A stretch of DNA of 64,000 nucleotides from Heterobilharzia americana. Taxonomy: Eukaryota > Platyhelminthes > Trematoda > Strigeidida > Schistosomatidae. This document shows, in pieces, positions 1-13,347 of this stretch (position 1 is the first letter of the stretch; each line of letters opens with the position of its first letter). The stretch is from positions 61,325,257 to 61,389,256 of the forward strand of contig OX104128.1 in NCBI GenBank assembly GCA_944470555.2. Reading direction: 5' to 3'. Both the position numbers and the translations under genes were made by a program. Under the pieces are notes generated by a model. That model ran no database searches. It was given only the letters and a program-made list of their open reading frames with translations, and was not told where the DNA came from.

Positions 1-359
1 TGGAAGAAAAACTTATAACCACGGATGCATTGATGATATATTTGTTGTTTGTAACGATATGAACAAGCAACTCTGTTGATCGACAAGTTTAACTAGGTTC
101 ATTCTAACATAAATGTATGGTGAGATATGAGCAGGACAACAAGTTCAACACTTTAGACCTCAAGCCGAGAAAAAGGAACAAGGGTATCACTGAAAAATAG
201 ACCATCCATAAGAAAAAATCATGGACTGAACAATACCTTAATTAGAACCGGTTTTGTCTTGTCAGCTATAGGTACGGGTTAGACAAAACTCACTTAAGAC
301 TAAAGCCAGAAACTAATGTTCTACTGACAAGTTGGAAGAAGATCTAAGCATTTTAGAAA

Positions 360-960
360 AAGTGTCTTGGAGAGAATGGACATCTTTAGAGGTTAAAAAG
401 AACAAGTCGAGAGAATTAAGCACCCAAACTTTGAAAAGAATGTTTTTATTCATCTTTTGTTCAAGGGAGAAGTATTATCCAACGGAATAAAGACAAGAAT
501 CAAAAGGATACAAAAAGAAGTTTCCACGCAGCCAAATTTGTATCATTATACCATACTCCATACTAAGCGAATAAGTCTAAATTCTGACGTCACCTGCGAC
601 TGCATTTATGAATTCACATGCACTTGCTGTAGCAAGTACATCGGAAAAACTGAGAGGAGGGCGTCCATTCCATTCACTGCGCATATTGAGAAGAATTTAT
701 ATCTGAAAAGAAGCAAGATTCTAACCTGTGCGATTGGCCGACACAGTAAACACAGACCATCAGGTTGATACATCTGCTGCTTTTAAAAAAAATTCCTGGA
801 CTCGGAAGTAATCTGAATAAAACCCTTTCAACCGGATGTTTGGATATAGAAGAAGAATGTGGTCTATCCTTCGCTTCCATTTTGACTTTGATTTGATCTT
901 GTTTCGTTTTAACTACATAATTCTTTATTCTATTCACCGACTGATCGCAATCATATGAAT
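360..960 (+). mobile_element. Penelope-like element remnant, GIY-YIG endonuclease end
   Basis: The frame 457-768 contains YEFTCTCCSKYIGKTERR, the GIY-YIG endonuclease core of Penelope-like elements, where cysteine-rich sequence precedes YIG. It is preceded by the basic linker typical of the end of the reverse transcriptase. The frame stops at 768. The reverse-transcriptase part is not recognisable upstream, so this is a 5'-truncated, decayed copy. Confidence 0.6.
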
Positions 961-3900
961 TTCATTCCTTTGAGTGGTTCAAAATCGGTTTATTAGTATT
1001 GACGATTGTTGTTTTTACATTTGTTATCCCTGAGTACAATCCTCTTACATATGATGTAGAACTGCAATGATTTTCAGTGTGAAATTTAAGATTTTTGATA
1101 TCTTAATTTTAAATGGTTGTATACCATGATAACCCTTGTTAATTTATACTGCATGCGGCTGAGTATCTAGGAAATAAGATGACTTCATTTTATCCTCCAA
1201 ACCGGGTTCTTCTTGTTTAGTCGAGATCTATCAAAGATTTCAAGTGTATAGTGTCACTATTCAATTGCAATTTTACTGCGCATCCTTTGGATGACCTACA
1301 ACCACAAATGTTACTTTTTAACGTCCAAACTAGTATCAGTATTTACTTTAACGCAAAGCAGTTAGTAGCTTCTCTAGTTATTATTTGTTAATTTCTTTTT
1401 TCCATTTTATCACTGTCATATGTCTCGTCAAGTGGAAAGAGAAGTAGACGTATAATACTTGAGATTTCGCTAAGAAGTTTGTCACGAATAGCTGTTGGTT
1501 GGCTTTCATGTGGCCTCCAGTTACGTTATTGAGAAGGGGATCATAGAAGAGTGTAGGTTTTGCAACGACCACGAGAATCTGAAGGAAGAAAAGAAAAACG
1601 TAACCCGATGACCCAGTAAAAACATAAGACGTACTTACTTTTAGTAATAAAAGACAACCAAGACACTGTAATAATTCATGAGTTGAAGCAGTCTAAAAAG
1701 CAAAACTGGGAAGTAGATGAGTGAACCTTTAAAATCTTTACAGTTTCTCTGTTCGATTTTCAGCACTCCGCTAGTGAAAGTATTTTATCAACAAACAAAT
1801 AAGCGCCAAGTAAGTAGTCGAAAGTTCTTAGGTGATATAATGTGCACTCAACTACCCTGCTGTGATTGATTTTTGGCCATGTAACTGATGATTGCTGGCA
1901 TTTCAACTATTCCAGTCTTATAGTCAGTGCTTCCCTACATACACCTAATGTCAACAATCAGACTTTTTAGGTGGATAATATATGTCTTGATTCCGTCATC
2001 GCAAGCTTTTTTTCTTAAATTAAGATTACGTCTTAACCACCTCAGCTGATGGACGTTCACTTACTGGTGTTCTGAATGACCTCCTTAACGCAGGATTGTA
2101 CTCATAATCTACACATGACTATCACTCTGTGGTTCCGTCATATGCGACTTGAGAAACGAATACACCTGTTATTAAATAATTGTTTTTCGAAGATATCTTC
2201 CATCTTCAGAACACATATATTACTGTCCAAGAGCAGAACAGAGTGGACTGTTGCACGTTATACTCGTACTCCACAGTTATTTTGACATCTTTTGGTGTTA
2301 GAAGTGACGCAATTTGAGGGATTTCGTCATCTATCAGCCTATTAAGGCCGATAAAACATCCTGAAAAAGTGGAGTGGTTAGGATTTCTTCGATTATTAGG
2401 GACAGAGAGCATTAGATAGAGGTTTCGTCCACGACATACCACGACCTAAATCCAATGTTCCCTTTGAGTAGCTGTTCTCATGTTCGACTGTGTTGGCTCC
2501 ACTGTTCCCGAGTTAGAGAATTACCCGTCGAAGCTAGTCACCATGAAAGCTAGATTAATTCAACCCGGATCTTGGGTTTGATCTCTGGCAGGGTTATAGT
2601 TGCGCACTGCTAAGGAGTCCCATTCTAGTACCAAAAAGATGTCCAGTACTCAGAAATTTGTTACAAATATTCTATCTAAAGAGCAGTCAATACTTCCCAA
2701 CCTACTAAAAACTTGTCTTTCATTTCGAATGACATCATCAACACAAGTTGACCTAGATCATCAAACAGACAGAAGTATAAATCCTGGTTTTAGGAGAGTT
2801 ATCTTCTTTGCACTGCAGTTAACTGAGTAAAAATTAGTAGTTATCAAATGTTTAGAATGTATGGTAATTCACCCGGCTGTTCATCGTATTCTCTACACAC
2901 CAAATATTCTTCGTCAAGTTTATAATGTACTCTTGGTTCACGTTATAGGTCTCCTAGATGTTTTTACTGGTATTGTATTTGAATATACTTTGTTTGTACT
3001 TCAAGATTTTGTTAACCATTGAAGTTATCACTGGGATTATTTTTTTGATTAATTCTAAACTTCCTCAGAAGTATCGTATGTGAACTAAGTGATTTCCCAG
3101 GTTTCTAATCCTTGTCATTCGACCTTGCACTTTTCTAAGTGGAATTCCAATCGGTTGTCAATAATCGTTTTGTAGATATTATAGTTTACATCTGGTGATG
3201 TCATAATTACCAGGTATATTCGAAAACTTCTAGATCTTGAGAACTGGACCCAACTTTCATGAGTACGTGTGTGTGTTTCGAACGTTGATACTGAAGTAGG
3301 CACTTACCAAAATACTTTTTCAGATTTTTCAAACTTCTAGGATTCAGTGATGTAATGGTACTGTTTAGCGTTCATATGAAGTTTCTGGCTAAAATATCTG
3401 CTGGGAAAAAAGTGAAGCTTTTATTTGGACGGTAAAAACTAATACAGTTTAGGCAATCATAGAAATTCTTTTCAGCTAAGTAAATATTCTTTCATGAATT
3501 ACAAACCATCAAACTGGTTTACAAATCAGCTTTTCATTCAGAATATCTGTAACTGGTGATTCTAACCATTTTGTATGGTAGTCAAGACTAACTACAACAG
3601 AATACAACACGACTAAAATGTCGTTTCGTATGAGATACAGACACTAGATCTCATAAAGACTTTCCACATTAATATTTGAAGTAAAGAAGCAGATGAGTTT
3701 TTTTGATATCATATGAAAATTAGCATCACAGACTGACCATGAAACATGTCTGACGTGGCACACATTTCATATTGTCCATTGTCAGGTGTGCGTGACTGAT
3801 AATCCTACGTCCACCACTGTTCTTGGAGTTTAATTTTCCATGCTCGCGAACCCATCCCAGCATCGTTAAGTAAAGGTGAGGTAAAGACCATTGCCAGCCC

Positions 3901-4640
3901 TATATTATCACACTTAGTTGAAACGAATCTTAAGGTGTATATGAATAAGTCGTTTCCATCTTGTACCCAGGTCCCATCAACTTGCTAAAAGGTACCCAAC
4001 TCCGAATCCTTCAGACTGCAGAAGCAGTAGTAGTTCATCTCATCTAGCTCTCATGAACACATTCTTACTGTTTCATTAGACTACCACCTTCCAGCGCTAC
4101 ACAACCCTATCTTCCAGACGTGAAAACCCTTCACAAAGTAGTGGTGTCTCCTTTTTTCCAGAAATCTAAAGGTCTTCATTTTCAATGTAATATCTGCAGC
4201 GACGCAAGAGGTTACCTTAACAGCTTTTGAGGTAGCCAATTATGTCTCTCTTCATTCTATACAAAACTACCTTCCAAGGCAAAATACTGAAAACTGATTA
4301 TTTATCTGAGTAGTTGCTGAGGTGCCCCTGCTTTTGATATACATGTGTGGTAACTGGATAGAGTGACTTTAAAGACCGCCTTAGCAACTGGTGAAATAAC
4401 CAGTCAAACTTAGGTATTCCAACTAGATGTGAAGCTTTTCATAAAATAAGGAAACATAATTGATCATCATGGCAGTTGCAAGAGTGGTCTTTTCAGTCAC
4501 TCAGTCGATAAGCCTAGTCACTGAATCGTTTCATTTGAAGGTCTAATTGAATTCACTTTAATTGCTTGTATGCATACCTCATTATATTTTCATGAGATAT
4601 TACTGCTGTTTGCTACTGTGACTGATATCTTAACCATATA
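960..4640. other. Intergenic, nothing firm
   Basis: AT-rich sequence without a convincing gene. Only the candidate exon ending at 1578 stands out. Confidence 0.5.
1541..1578 (-). CDS. Candidate alternative last exon of CCDC170
   Basis: A strong acceptor (TTCTTTTCTTCCTTCAG) opens at 1578. Joined in phase 1 to the donor at 13379 it gives the short tail NSRGRCKTYTLL and a TGA at 1543-1541, comparable to the short divergent tail of the vertebrate protein. The same acceptor read in phase 0 opens a 42-residue frame to a GTATTA donor at 1458, so it could belong to another gene. It requires an 11.8 kb intron. Weak. Confidence 0.25.
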
Positions 4641-4650
4641 ATTATTATTA

Positions 4651-4684
<34 letters not shown>

Positions 4685-7600
4685 TGTCTCTTGGGTTTCT
4701 AGTGGAACATAGGGCTTCAGTAGCACGTTTCCATTTCATTCTGTTCCCTGCAGTCTTTTGAACCTGGCTTCATGTCTGCCCACAACCTTTCATTTCTTCC
4801 TCACACCATCTCATCCATGTCACCCTTGGATGCACAAATCGTCATTTCCCATTTGGGTTCCACTCGACGGCCTGACCTGGTGCGTGATGTCCCCAAACCG
4901 TCTTCTTAGTGTATGCCTGATCCAATCCATCTCCACTTCCTTTTGTATATTTGTTGGGCGATGGGTTCTTGGTTGGTTCGTTGACAGGCCAGAGTTCTCT
5001 GCTGCTTATTCTTTCTGGCCATCTGATCTTCGGTATCAAGTTAGTGTAGAAGATAGCCGTTGAAGAATGTCTGCAGTTTGTTGGAAATGCATTTCGTAAT
5101 GCGCCAAGTCTCTCAACCATCACATGGAAACACTGATTTGACTGACAGTGCTGAAAATCCGGATCTTGTTCTTTATGCTGAACGCAGTAAATCTCCACAC
5201 TGACTTTAGATTAATGAAGGCCTGTCTTGCTATCCTTCCGATCATGGATTTGACGTCCTCATCTGTTCCGCCACCTGTAGTTGAAACGATACTGCCTTGG
5301 TAGGTAAAAGAGACTACTTCCTTTAGATTTCCCCTCTTGATGGTGACTGGTGCCTGTTGTTATTGTTGATTGTTGGGTATCTTCACCACCTTGTCTTCTC
5401 TATGTTCACCTGAAGGAAGTCCTTTTTCTCTACCCTGCCCTGCCTCTTCTGCCAACTCGTTGATTTTCGCCTTTAGATCTTTGAGTCTGTGCGACATAAG
5501 ACAGACATAAATCATCATCGGCGAAATCCAAATCGTGTAGGGTTTTTCATCAGTACGGCTAGCATATACCTATCTTCTGGCTCCTCACAGTGTGTTTCAT
5601 GATACAGTCCAGTCGAGTCGACCACAATTAGGAAGGTCATCGATGATAGTGGGCGTCAACTTGTCTTACTCCTGTCTTCACTTCACAGGCATCACTGAGC
5701 TTTCTATAGTGAACCACTTGGCATGTAGCATCATATAGCATATATCTGTTGAATGAGGTTCATAGAGGTTTGTGGTACTAAAACCATAGTGTTGAAGCAG
5801 TTTCCAAATTAATTCTCGTTGACGTTATCAGAGACTTTTTCAAAGTCTATGAAGTTGAGGTAGAAAGTTGACTCACATTCCATGCTACATTCTATGTTGA
5901 AGAGCGACGTAGCGTTGCAATTTGATCCGCACATGATTTGTACTTCTGAATCCAGCCTGCTCAGGTTGTAATTTTGAATCCAGAGCACCTTTTAATCTCC
6001 TCAGTATAATGCGGCCCAATATTTTACTTGGGGTGGACAGAGACAGGAGCATGATATGGCCCAGTTAATGCAAACACTTAGTCGCCATTCTTTGGGAGTT
6101 TGACAAGGTAGCTCTTCTTACAATCAACCGGCAGGTATCTTTCTTCCTTCCAAACCTTCTACAGTAGTTTGTGAGCATGCCCACCATTATCTGTGCGTCT
6201 GTTTTCAGTGCTTCTGGTGGAATTCCATCTGGTCCTGCTGCTTTCCCGGATTTCAGCAGCTTTATAACGTTCAGGACTTCTCTTCTGCTTTTGTCGGAGG
6301 GCTTGTGTTTACTGGTAATTCTGTGGTTGCTGCTGGTATTTCTGGAGAGTTGCAGGTGTTGGTCGATTCAAGAGTATTTTGAAGTGGTCACCCCATCGTT
6401 CCCTTTTTTTCTCTCTTTAGCGGTAACTAGGTTTCCTTCACTATCTTTCATTGGTTTCATCTGACCTGATCACTTCCAGACAGTAGCCTGGTTATTTGAT
6501 ATGATGTATTCAGGTTTCTTCTACCAGCAGCCAGTTCTGCTTCAGTCACAGTGTGTTGTAGAAGTGTCTTTTATGTTTACGGGCACTCTTCTTCACTTCT
6601 TTGTCCACTGTTTTATAGGTTGTGTTCAGTTTTTCTTTTCGTTGTTCATCCCATCACTACACTGCACTGGTTCATCTTCTGCTTCACCACTTTCCTCTCA
6701 CTTCTCTGGTAGCCCCATGTGTCCGTCAAGATCCATTCCCCATCTTCCTTCTTCTTTCTTCCTTATACGGTTATGCAGGTTTATTTCCACGTAGCTTTCA
6801 AAGATTCCAGTGGTCTTCCACACAGGTTTCTTTAGGGATTTTCCTCAATATCTTCTATTTTGTCCTGATGGCTGAATGACGTGAAGATGTCCTTTGTAGT
6901 TTCGTCCTTCAGTTTGTGTTCTCGGTGTTCAACTTGAACTGTGGTCGCCTATCACCAATTTCCTTGAAGGCTTTCAACTTGATTTTGAAGGTAGTTTCTT
7001 GCACTAGATAGTATATGGCGTGAACCTACATCTGCTCCCCTTCTTCATCTGATCTTGTGTCCAGTAGGCTTGCTGCATCTCCACTTTCTTCACAATGAGA
7101 TGAGTCGGTCTAATTTTAATGTAATGTGTTCACTGGTGAAATCAAATCCATCTCACTTTGTGAATATTTTTGTGTTCGTATACTTTGCCTTCAGTCACCA
7201 AATCGTTGAATGCACAGAAGTCTTCAAACACTTCTCCATTCTAGCTCACATCACCGAGTGCCTCTCGACCCATGATGAGTTTTCTCTCTGTGTTGTCCGC
7301 TCCCAGTTTGGCATTCATGTCACCATTAGAGTTTGATGTCGCCATACTGGATGGGGTCTTGTCCAGTACTGATTGCAGTTGTCTGTAGAATTCCTCCTTC
7401 TTTTGATCTGCATTATTCGTAGGTGCATAGCGTAGCATCTTATGATTGTGACCTTTCTTCCTTTCAATTTGAATCTTGCTGTCATGATCTTACAGGAGGA
7501 GGTTCCTTCCCACTGCATGAGATCCTTCAATGCTGTTGGGGACACTATGATAGCCACTGGAAAACTCAGTGTGCTCCTGGTTGTCGTCTGGGTGACAATA

Positions 7601-8040
7601 TCGGAGTAGATTATTGACTCTCCAGTTGACAGTTTGAAGAGTCCACTTCCATTCCATTCCATTCCATCTGCTCTCGCAGATTCCTAGCACTTCTATGCTA
7701 TACATTCTCATCTCTCTCGCAATCTGGACAGCCTTGGTAGGTTCATATATCGCTCGGACATTCCATGTCTTCATCCTTAATTTCGCTTTCATCGAGAGAA
7801 GATACATCGGCTGACTGGCTTCTTTAAGGCTTTCAGTAACCGGAGTCATTTCGCCTCTCCGATTCCAGTGAGGAATAAGTTTATTTTTGTTTTTTATATT
7901 TACTTCGTGCTTTGAAGTTTCTTTAGCGATTGGATTGGTTTTCCGGTGTAGGGTTGCTAACCCTATGCCTAACCTTCCCTCCTTCTCGGGGCTTAGGACA
8001 GGCTAGTAACTAGTGTACTTGTTAACCAGGAGAGGTTTCT
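4640..8040 (-). mobile_element. RTE-clade non-LTR retrotransposon, near full length, broken
   Basis: Read on the minus strand, the 5' end is near 8040 (a segment with GGGTTAGCAACCCTACACCGG-like sequence). The apurinic-endonuclease start follows at 7849 (LRMKTWNVRAIYEPTKAVQI, then LGICESRW). Many frames then cover the reverse transcriptase, and the 3' end codes WIGH-type C-terminal motifs (ARIGKARQ-like, RWPERISSRELW). The 3' end abuts an (ATT)n tract at 4644-4684, as RTE elements end in simple repeats. Multiple stops and frameshifts make it inactive. Similar to SR2/Perere-3 by recall. Confidence 0.8.
4644..4684. repeat. (ATT)n tract at the 3' end of the RTE-like element
   Basis: A trinucleotide run directly at the element's 3' boundary. 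It is probably its tail. Confidence 0.9.
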
Positions 8041-9242
8041 TAACCATATAGTTATCGCTATAAAGGCTACTGGAAATACGCTAACAAAACCATTCTTTCC
8101 TAAGTACAAGCGTTTATTATCGTACGACTGAGGCTGATTGAATTGTTTGTAACTGCTAGGAACTTTTGCATTGTGTGTGCATAGGAGCTGAAATTACAAT
8201 TCTTGTTCTTCCTGTGTGAGTAAAGGAGTTTTAATCCTTGTTTGTACAGATTAGAAACTTCTCCATCTTAGTAACTGAGGAAATAACTAATAACATTTTT
8301 TGATTTCGACTAGAAAGATTGAGTTTTCATAAAATAATAAAGCTAATTAGTTATCCAGCAGTTTTTAGGATGGCTTGTAGAGCCACTCTTACAAAAATGG
8401 CACAAAAAATGTCAACCTGCGTAAACTGCACACAACAGTTTTGGTTTGTGCAACGGTAAAACTCTATTCCATCAAGCTGTACTTAGAGAGTTGAGCAATA
8501 ATCATCTTCCTTCATTAGTGTTACCATGGGGAATTGAAGACAGAATTAACTGATGTGTAATTGGTTGAATTCTCAGAGAAACAGGATCATTCCGTTAATT
8601 TTTTTTACGAGATTCGAAGGCAGTTGTAAACAGTGTTGTGTAAGAATACTTACACAATAATTTTCAAAAGATAAGAGTCTTACACTTGAGATTAACACAA
8701 ATGTCATTGTTTGAATTAGGTTTCGAATCCACTGGTTCTTCAAGGAAATAAGAATGGTGAAATTATTGCTGAAATAAACTATCAACTCACCGATGCTTAG
8801 AAATGATACGGATAACACTTTCCTCTTTATATTGTAATGATTTATTAGACATGTTAAAAGATACAAAAATTTTTTGTAGGATCTGTAAGAATCACCTTCA
8901 AGTATTTAATGTATTCACAATACCTTAAGCAAGATGTTTAGGCAGATATACTATTTTTTGTCTCGGGATAATGATACAGTATCCTGTAACTGACACCAAT
9001 AATTTTATGTACTATTGCAATATAATAAGAAATGTTAAGGCGATATGCGGACACATCACTTTTCCTTAATGTTTGTTGTTACTCTGTGCTTCAAAGTTTA
9101 TTAACACCTTCATAGTTCTGATTGTTAAGGGATAATTTTATTTCTGTTAGACTAACAAAATAAAATAATCAGTTGAACTAAAGGTCGACGCAGAATTTCT
9201 TTTGTCTCTACTGAGTAAATGAAAGATTACTGAAGTATCAGC

Positions 9243-9305
<63 letters not shown>

Positions 9306-9570
9306 GCATGACTTTTTTTACTGTCTACGCAATGAAATGCAGATTACAAATGAGCTTTGCATACACGATGTATCCTTAAACTGATTTCCACTTTCCATTG
9401 ACACAGTTTGAAGTTGTGTATCCTATCCTATCATGCTATACATCTTAGGTGTAAAAATAAAAGTAACACAGTCTACGTGGCAGAGTTTTAGTTTTCAAAC
9501 TGGTCCTTGTGTGAAAAGGGAATGGATCGTGACAGAATTCAAACCATAAGTTCATAACTAATTGTCTGTT
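8040..9570. other. Intergenic, AT-rich
   Basis: Apart from the TA tract at 9247 I see no gene or recognisable repeat. Confidence 0.5.
9247..9302. repeat. (TA)n microsatellite
   Basis: About 28 uninterrupted TA units. Confidence 0.97.
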
Positions 9571-9574
9571 GAGT

Positions 9575-9650
9575 TTTCATAGCTCAGTGTGAATAGTTCC
9601 ATGTCGTAAACGAAGAGGTCAGTGGTTCGAATCCCTATTTGACCAAGGTT
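9575..9650 (+). repeat. tRNA-derived SINE head
   Basis: ATAGCTCAGTGTGAATAG resembles a tRNA D arm and pol III box A; GGTTCGAATCCC is a perfect T arm/box B. The acceptor stem does not pair, so it is a SINE head or tRNA relic. Confidence 0.55.
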
Positions 9651-10233
9651 TCCTTTGAAAAAAGTTCATCAAACCCACTTCATGAAAGGTAAAAACAAGT
9701 CTTTCAGAATATTTAGACGTTTAAATAGTCGCTTATGATTCATATTACTTATTATAGTTCTTTCAACATATATACTCAAAAGCTGTTTTTAAAATTTGCA
9801 TTTACTTGTTACCAAATGTATGTTTCAAAGAAACAGGTTTCAACAGATTTATTCATGATTATCATAATTTAATTTCATGTACACTTTTATATCCTTAAAA
9901 TAATAGTAAGGATTATATCACTGTTTATTTGTTGGCATTTTATCATAAAAAATGCATCTGGAAAGCGTTCATTTATAAAAAAGGGGTCCTTTCTGATTGT
10001 TTCATCGACTAAATTGACTCATAACATCTGAAATATAAGTAAAAAATGTTGTGATTAGGCTGTAATTTACTTAATTTAGATAAAAAATGAGTTTGGTTGT
10101 AACTCAGAACTAAAGTGAACTCTCAAGTTGTAATTATTTACTATTCTTAATGTCTAATAGGGTTCTATGCCTTTGATTTATACTAAAGCTTATATGTATA
10201 CGGACATAAATGATTGAAATTATAATTCAGACT

Positions 10234-10278
10234 TTGGTTGTGTTGTGTTCTATGGCTTAGAGAACACAATACAACCAA
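10234..10278. other. 17-bp hairpin with 11-nt loop
   Basis: TTGGTTGTGTTGTGTTC (10234-10250) pairs with GAACACAATACAACCAA (10262-10278) with one G-U pair. Function unknown. Confidence 0.7.
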
Positions 10279-10430
10279 GATCATCCACCTAAGTTACAAA
10301 TATTTTAGACTTTTCTCACATCTTTATCCATTACTAGTGTGAATATTGAATTATGCAAATTAATAGTACTTTACCTTCAAGAATCAGTCGTTAAAAAATA
10401 TAATTTAGTTGATGGTCAATAAAAGTAGAA

Positions 10431-10575
10431 TGGAGGATGTAAGTTTCGTCTTATTTGAGGCTTGTCAACCAGATGTACCTGAGTCCTAGGTAGTGATGTT
10501 ATCCCCACTGAAACTTGAACCAAGCAATCATCGATTCAAATGTTGAAACGTTATTCACTTGGCTACTGAGCCATG
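10431..10575 (-). mobile_element. Hammerhead SINE (Sm-alpha-like), decayed
   Basis: The reverse complement shows a degraded pol III-like head, then GTACATCTGG, a mutated core (TTGACAAG in place of CTGATGAG), the CAAATA loop and a CGAAAC half. Confidence 0.6.
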
Positions 10576-11596
10576 AGTATCATTTCTTGTCCAAAAAAGT
10601 AACAATTACTATTTCCTGGTATCTTTACGTTATAGCAAACTGAAATGATCGGGTTCTTTTGGCATACAGGCTCCTGTGTGGATGTACTAAAATTGTTTAG
10701 TTGTGTTGTGGTTTTACTCCCTGATATATTTATTAAAATATACGGGGATTTCAAAGTTCTTATAGTCATACAACATATGGAAGTTCTGCCTGTCAATTTA
10801 TACCGGCGCTTCTTACCCTCTATAGCTAAATGAACTACTTATTTCAGCGTGGGCAAGATTACAGGTGACTTGTAAACGGAACATCACCATGAAACTACCT
10901 GACAGTGGCACAAACAAGTAGTAGGAGATCATAGCATGACGCTTTAGGTTCAGTGTAATCGTCATCTGTGTTTCTTCAACTAATTCAAACAAATAATAAG
11001 CAAGATAGGCAATAATGAATGTTTTGAAAAGCAAACAATTTTCAAATAAATAAAAAATTACTCTTTTGAAGATCAACATGAAAGTTACTACGATGATGAA
11101 ACATTTTATGCTTAGATTCTTGTCCGATAAAGTTTCATTTTGATTGAATGGATAAACACCATACTGATTACTTTTCTGGGGTCATTTGAAGAATTAGTTT
11201 GACTGTATGAGCTTAACTCGTCCGAGTACACAGCTAATGAGCTCGACCATAAGTGAGCTAAAGGGCTGTTCAGTGGCTTAGATCACTACGATCTAGTGAG
11301 CTTGAGTGGTTCCTAACCACTCGCTTTGTTCAGTGGTACATTTCGATAGTTTGCAACACTTTTGTGACGTCGGCTGGAGGAGTGGATTCCAGCGTATACC
11401 CTGTTGACACAACAGTTGGGCAGTTGAGCAAATTTTTAGGTACATACCAGTTATGTTACAAATGTTACTTAGTGACCTAAACGAGGTGTTTTTCACATAC
11501 GGTATTGATCGTATATAGTCCTGAACAGTATAAAGTGTGTGTGTGGACAAGAAAAAAGCACACAATCTAAGTAAGAAAAACATATGAATATTTCAA

Positions 11597-11795
11597 GGTT
11601 GTATTCATTACAGACTAACGTCATCTGGAAAACCACTGAAAACCTGGGATCATTGAACAGCTACCACGTAAATCCGAGTATGTGATTCCTCAACAGTGTG
11701 TACCCATGCTTCCATCAAACGTCCAACCCAGGACTTTCAGATTTCGTGGTAAGCACGCTATCTTTGAGCTACTGGATCAGAACCCAGTGGTCCAC
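11597..11795 (+). repeat. SINE-like repeat family B
   Basis: A member of a family with the ordered landmarks ATTCAT..GACT, GGAGAACCACTGAAAACCTGG, GGACAGCTGTTTC, GATCGAACCCAGGACCTTCAG and GAGCCACTGG. This copy is diverged. Confidence 0.6.
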
Positions 11796-12169
11796 ATTTT
11801 TATGCTCCTGTTAGTTTGTGGTATAGCGTGGTGGTGAGAAGTCCCATGCTAGGAGGAAACAGCTACTACCCAGTCCTGCCAGTTCTTCAATGCTTCTTCA
11901 TCTGACTTCAGTCCCTGAGGAATACCACCTTTAAAACATGAAACAGTCAGCAAGATGAATTCAACAGTCAATTTATTATCCTGCTTTTCCATTGAATGTA
12001 CAACCAGTGAGTGTGTCAACATTTGAATGGTTAGGATCAATGAATTATACAAAAAGACACACCTTTTCTGTCAGAGAAATATTGGTAAATTGAAACACAT
12101 TGGTAGCAAATAAATTTGAGGTATTCAGTGTGTATTGTTAGATGTGGGATGATTACTACTCAGTAGCCT

Positions 12170-12480
12170 TATATGGAATGGGGAAAAGCTGTGTCTTCCT
12201 GGTCTGCGATTCCTCTGAGATTCGTACTCACAACGCTGCCAAGGATCGAACCTTGTGTCTCAATTTCTCACGGCTAGCACATTATCATTCATCCACTTTA
12301 GCATATCAGTTCACAGACGACAAAGCACAGCTACTACCCAGTGCTATTGGAGAGTATTCCTCTTGACGCTCGATCTAGTTGACCCCATAGGTCACAACTC
12401 AACAGAACTTCAGAAAATCCATCTTCGAGTAAGTCATTGATTGATTTCAAGGTAGTAGTCATCAAACACGTATATGGGTT
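12170..12480 (+). repeat. SINE-like repeat family B, with 3' extension
   Basis: The head is degraded. The GGATCGAACC landmark and the 3' extension CATAGGTCACAACTCAACAG followed by ACTTCAG are both present; the extension recurs near 23260, 31550 and 48325. Confidence 0.55.
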
Positions 12481-12599
12481 GATGGCACTGGAGAGCTGTT
12501 TCGCCAAGGTGAGGGACTCCTGAGCAGGAAATAGTATCGATAAAAATAAGTCTATTGGGCAGAATCCTGAAAATCTTGTCAAAGTGACTGGCAGAACAA

Positions 12600-12970
12600 T
12601 ACGAAATACGAGAACGCCACTAACGCAATGAAACAGCTTGAGTGGATACGAAGAGTGACCATTCTCCCTCAGAATCATATACTTGATGGAACTGTGAAAA
12701 GCAGAAGGCAAAGATCATCCTGTGGCTGTAAGGAAGACACTTTGTTCGATAAAAAACACATCATTTATATGCAGTCTTCAACAACATATAAAACCACTAG
12801 GTCAGAAGTTGAATATTTATTTTGACTAGTCAGCTGTCGGACAAAATTGTCCAATAAGATTTTTCCTGACCACGCAGTAACATGAAACCAAGGTTGAAAT
12901 TCAAAACTTCTACCTTAACGGGTGATGACTTGGAATGCTTATTTCCATTTAGGTCTCTTCCTCTCACTTT
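12600..12970 (+). repeat. Dispersed repeat with solo-LTR-like layout, copy 1
   Basis: It shares about 350 bp with 43290-43640: GGCAAAG...GACACTTTGTTCGATAAA, ATATAAAACC (TATA-like), CAATAAGATTTT and GACCACGCAGTAACA. The TATA-then-polyadenylation order fits a solo LTR, but no terminal TG/CA or target duplication was confirmed. Confidence 0.45.
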
Positions 12971-13347
12971 TCTACTGGTTTACACAGTTTTTGCAACTAA
13001 AAGTATTATTGTTACGTGTTTAGGTACCGAAACATATCATGGCTCCTAAAAACACACCCATTTGAATCACTATACAAACTTGGCGTTTTTCGGATCATAA
13101 ATATTACTCTTGATGTAGAAATGAGTTACTTTACTTTTTCATGTGTACCGCACTCCAGTTATATTGTGAGAATAGCTTATTAAAACGCTTATTTACAGAT
13201 AATATCATAAACAACTTTCTCAAAGCAATATAAAAATATGGTGCAATTCAAAATTCAGGATTTTTTTCTTTATAGGTTATTGTAATCTTATCACTGCACT
13301 AAGCTCACTCAAATCTTCATTGAAGCTATTAACAGGCGTCATCACTT

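Larger units (their letters stand above)
9650..11597. other. Intergenic
   Basis: It contains the hairpin at 10234 and the hammerhead SINE at 10431; the rest is unrecognised. Confidence 0.5.

Noticed and set aside
457..768. 103-residue frame as a host gene
   Set aside because: The cysteine-rich stretch followed by YIGKTERR is the Penelope-like GIY-YIG domain; the flanks are decayed element sequence.
6171..7336. Hydrophobic plus-strand frames as membrane proteins
   Set aside because: They are antisense to the RTE-like element coding on the minus strand.
9575..9650. Functional tRNA gene
   Set aside because: The T arm is good, but acceptor and anticodon stems do not pair.
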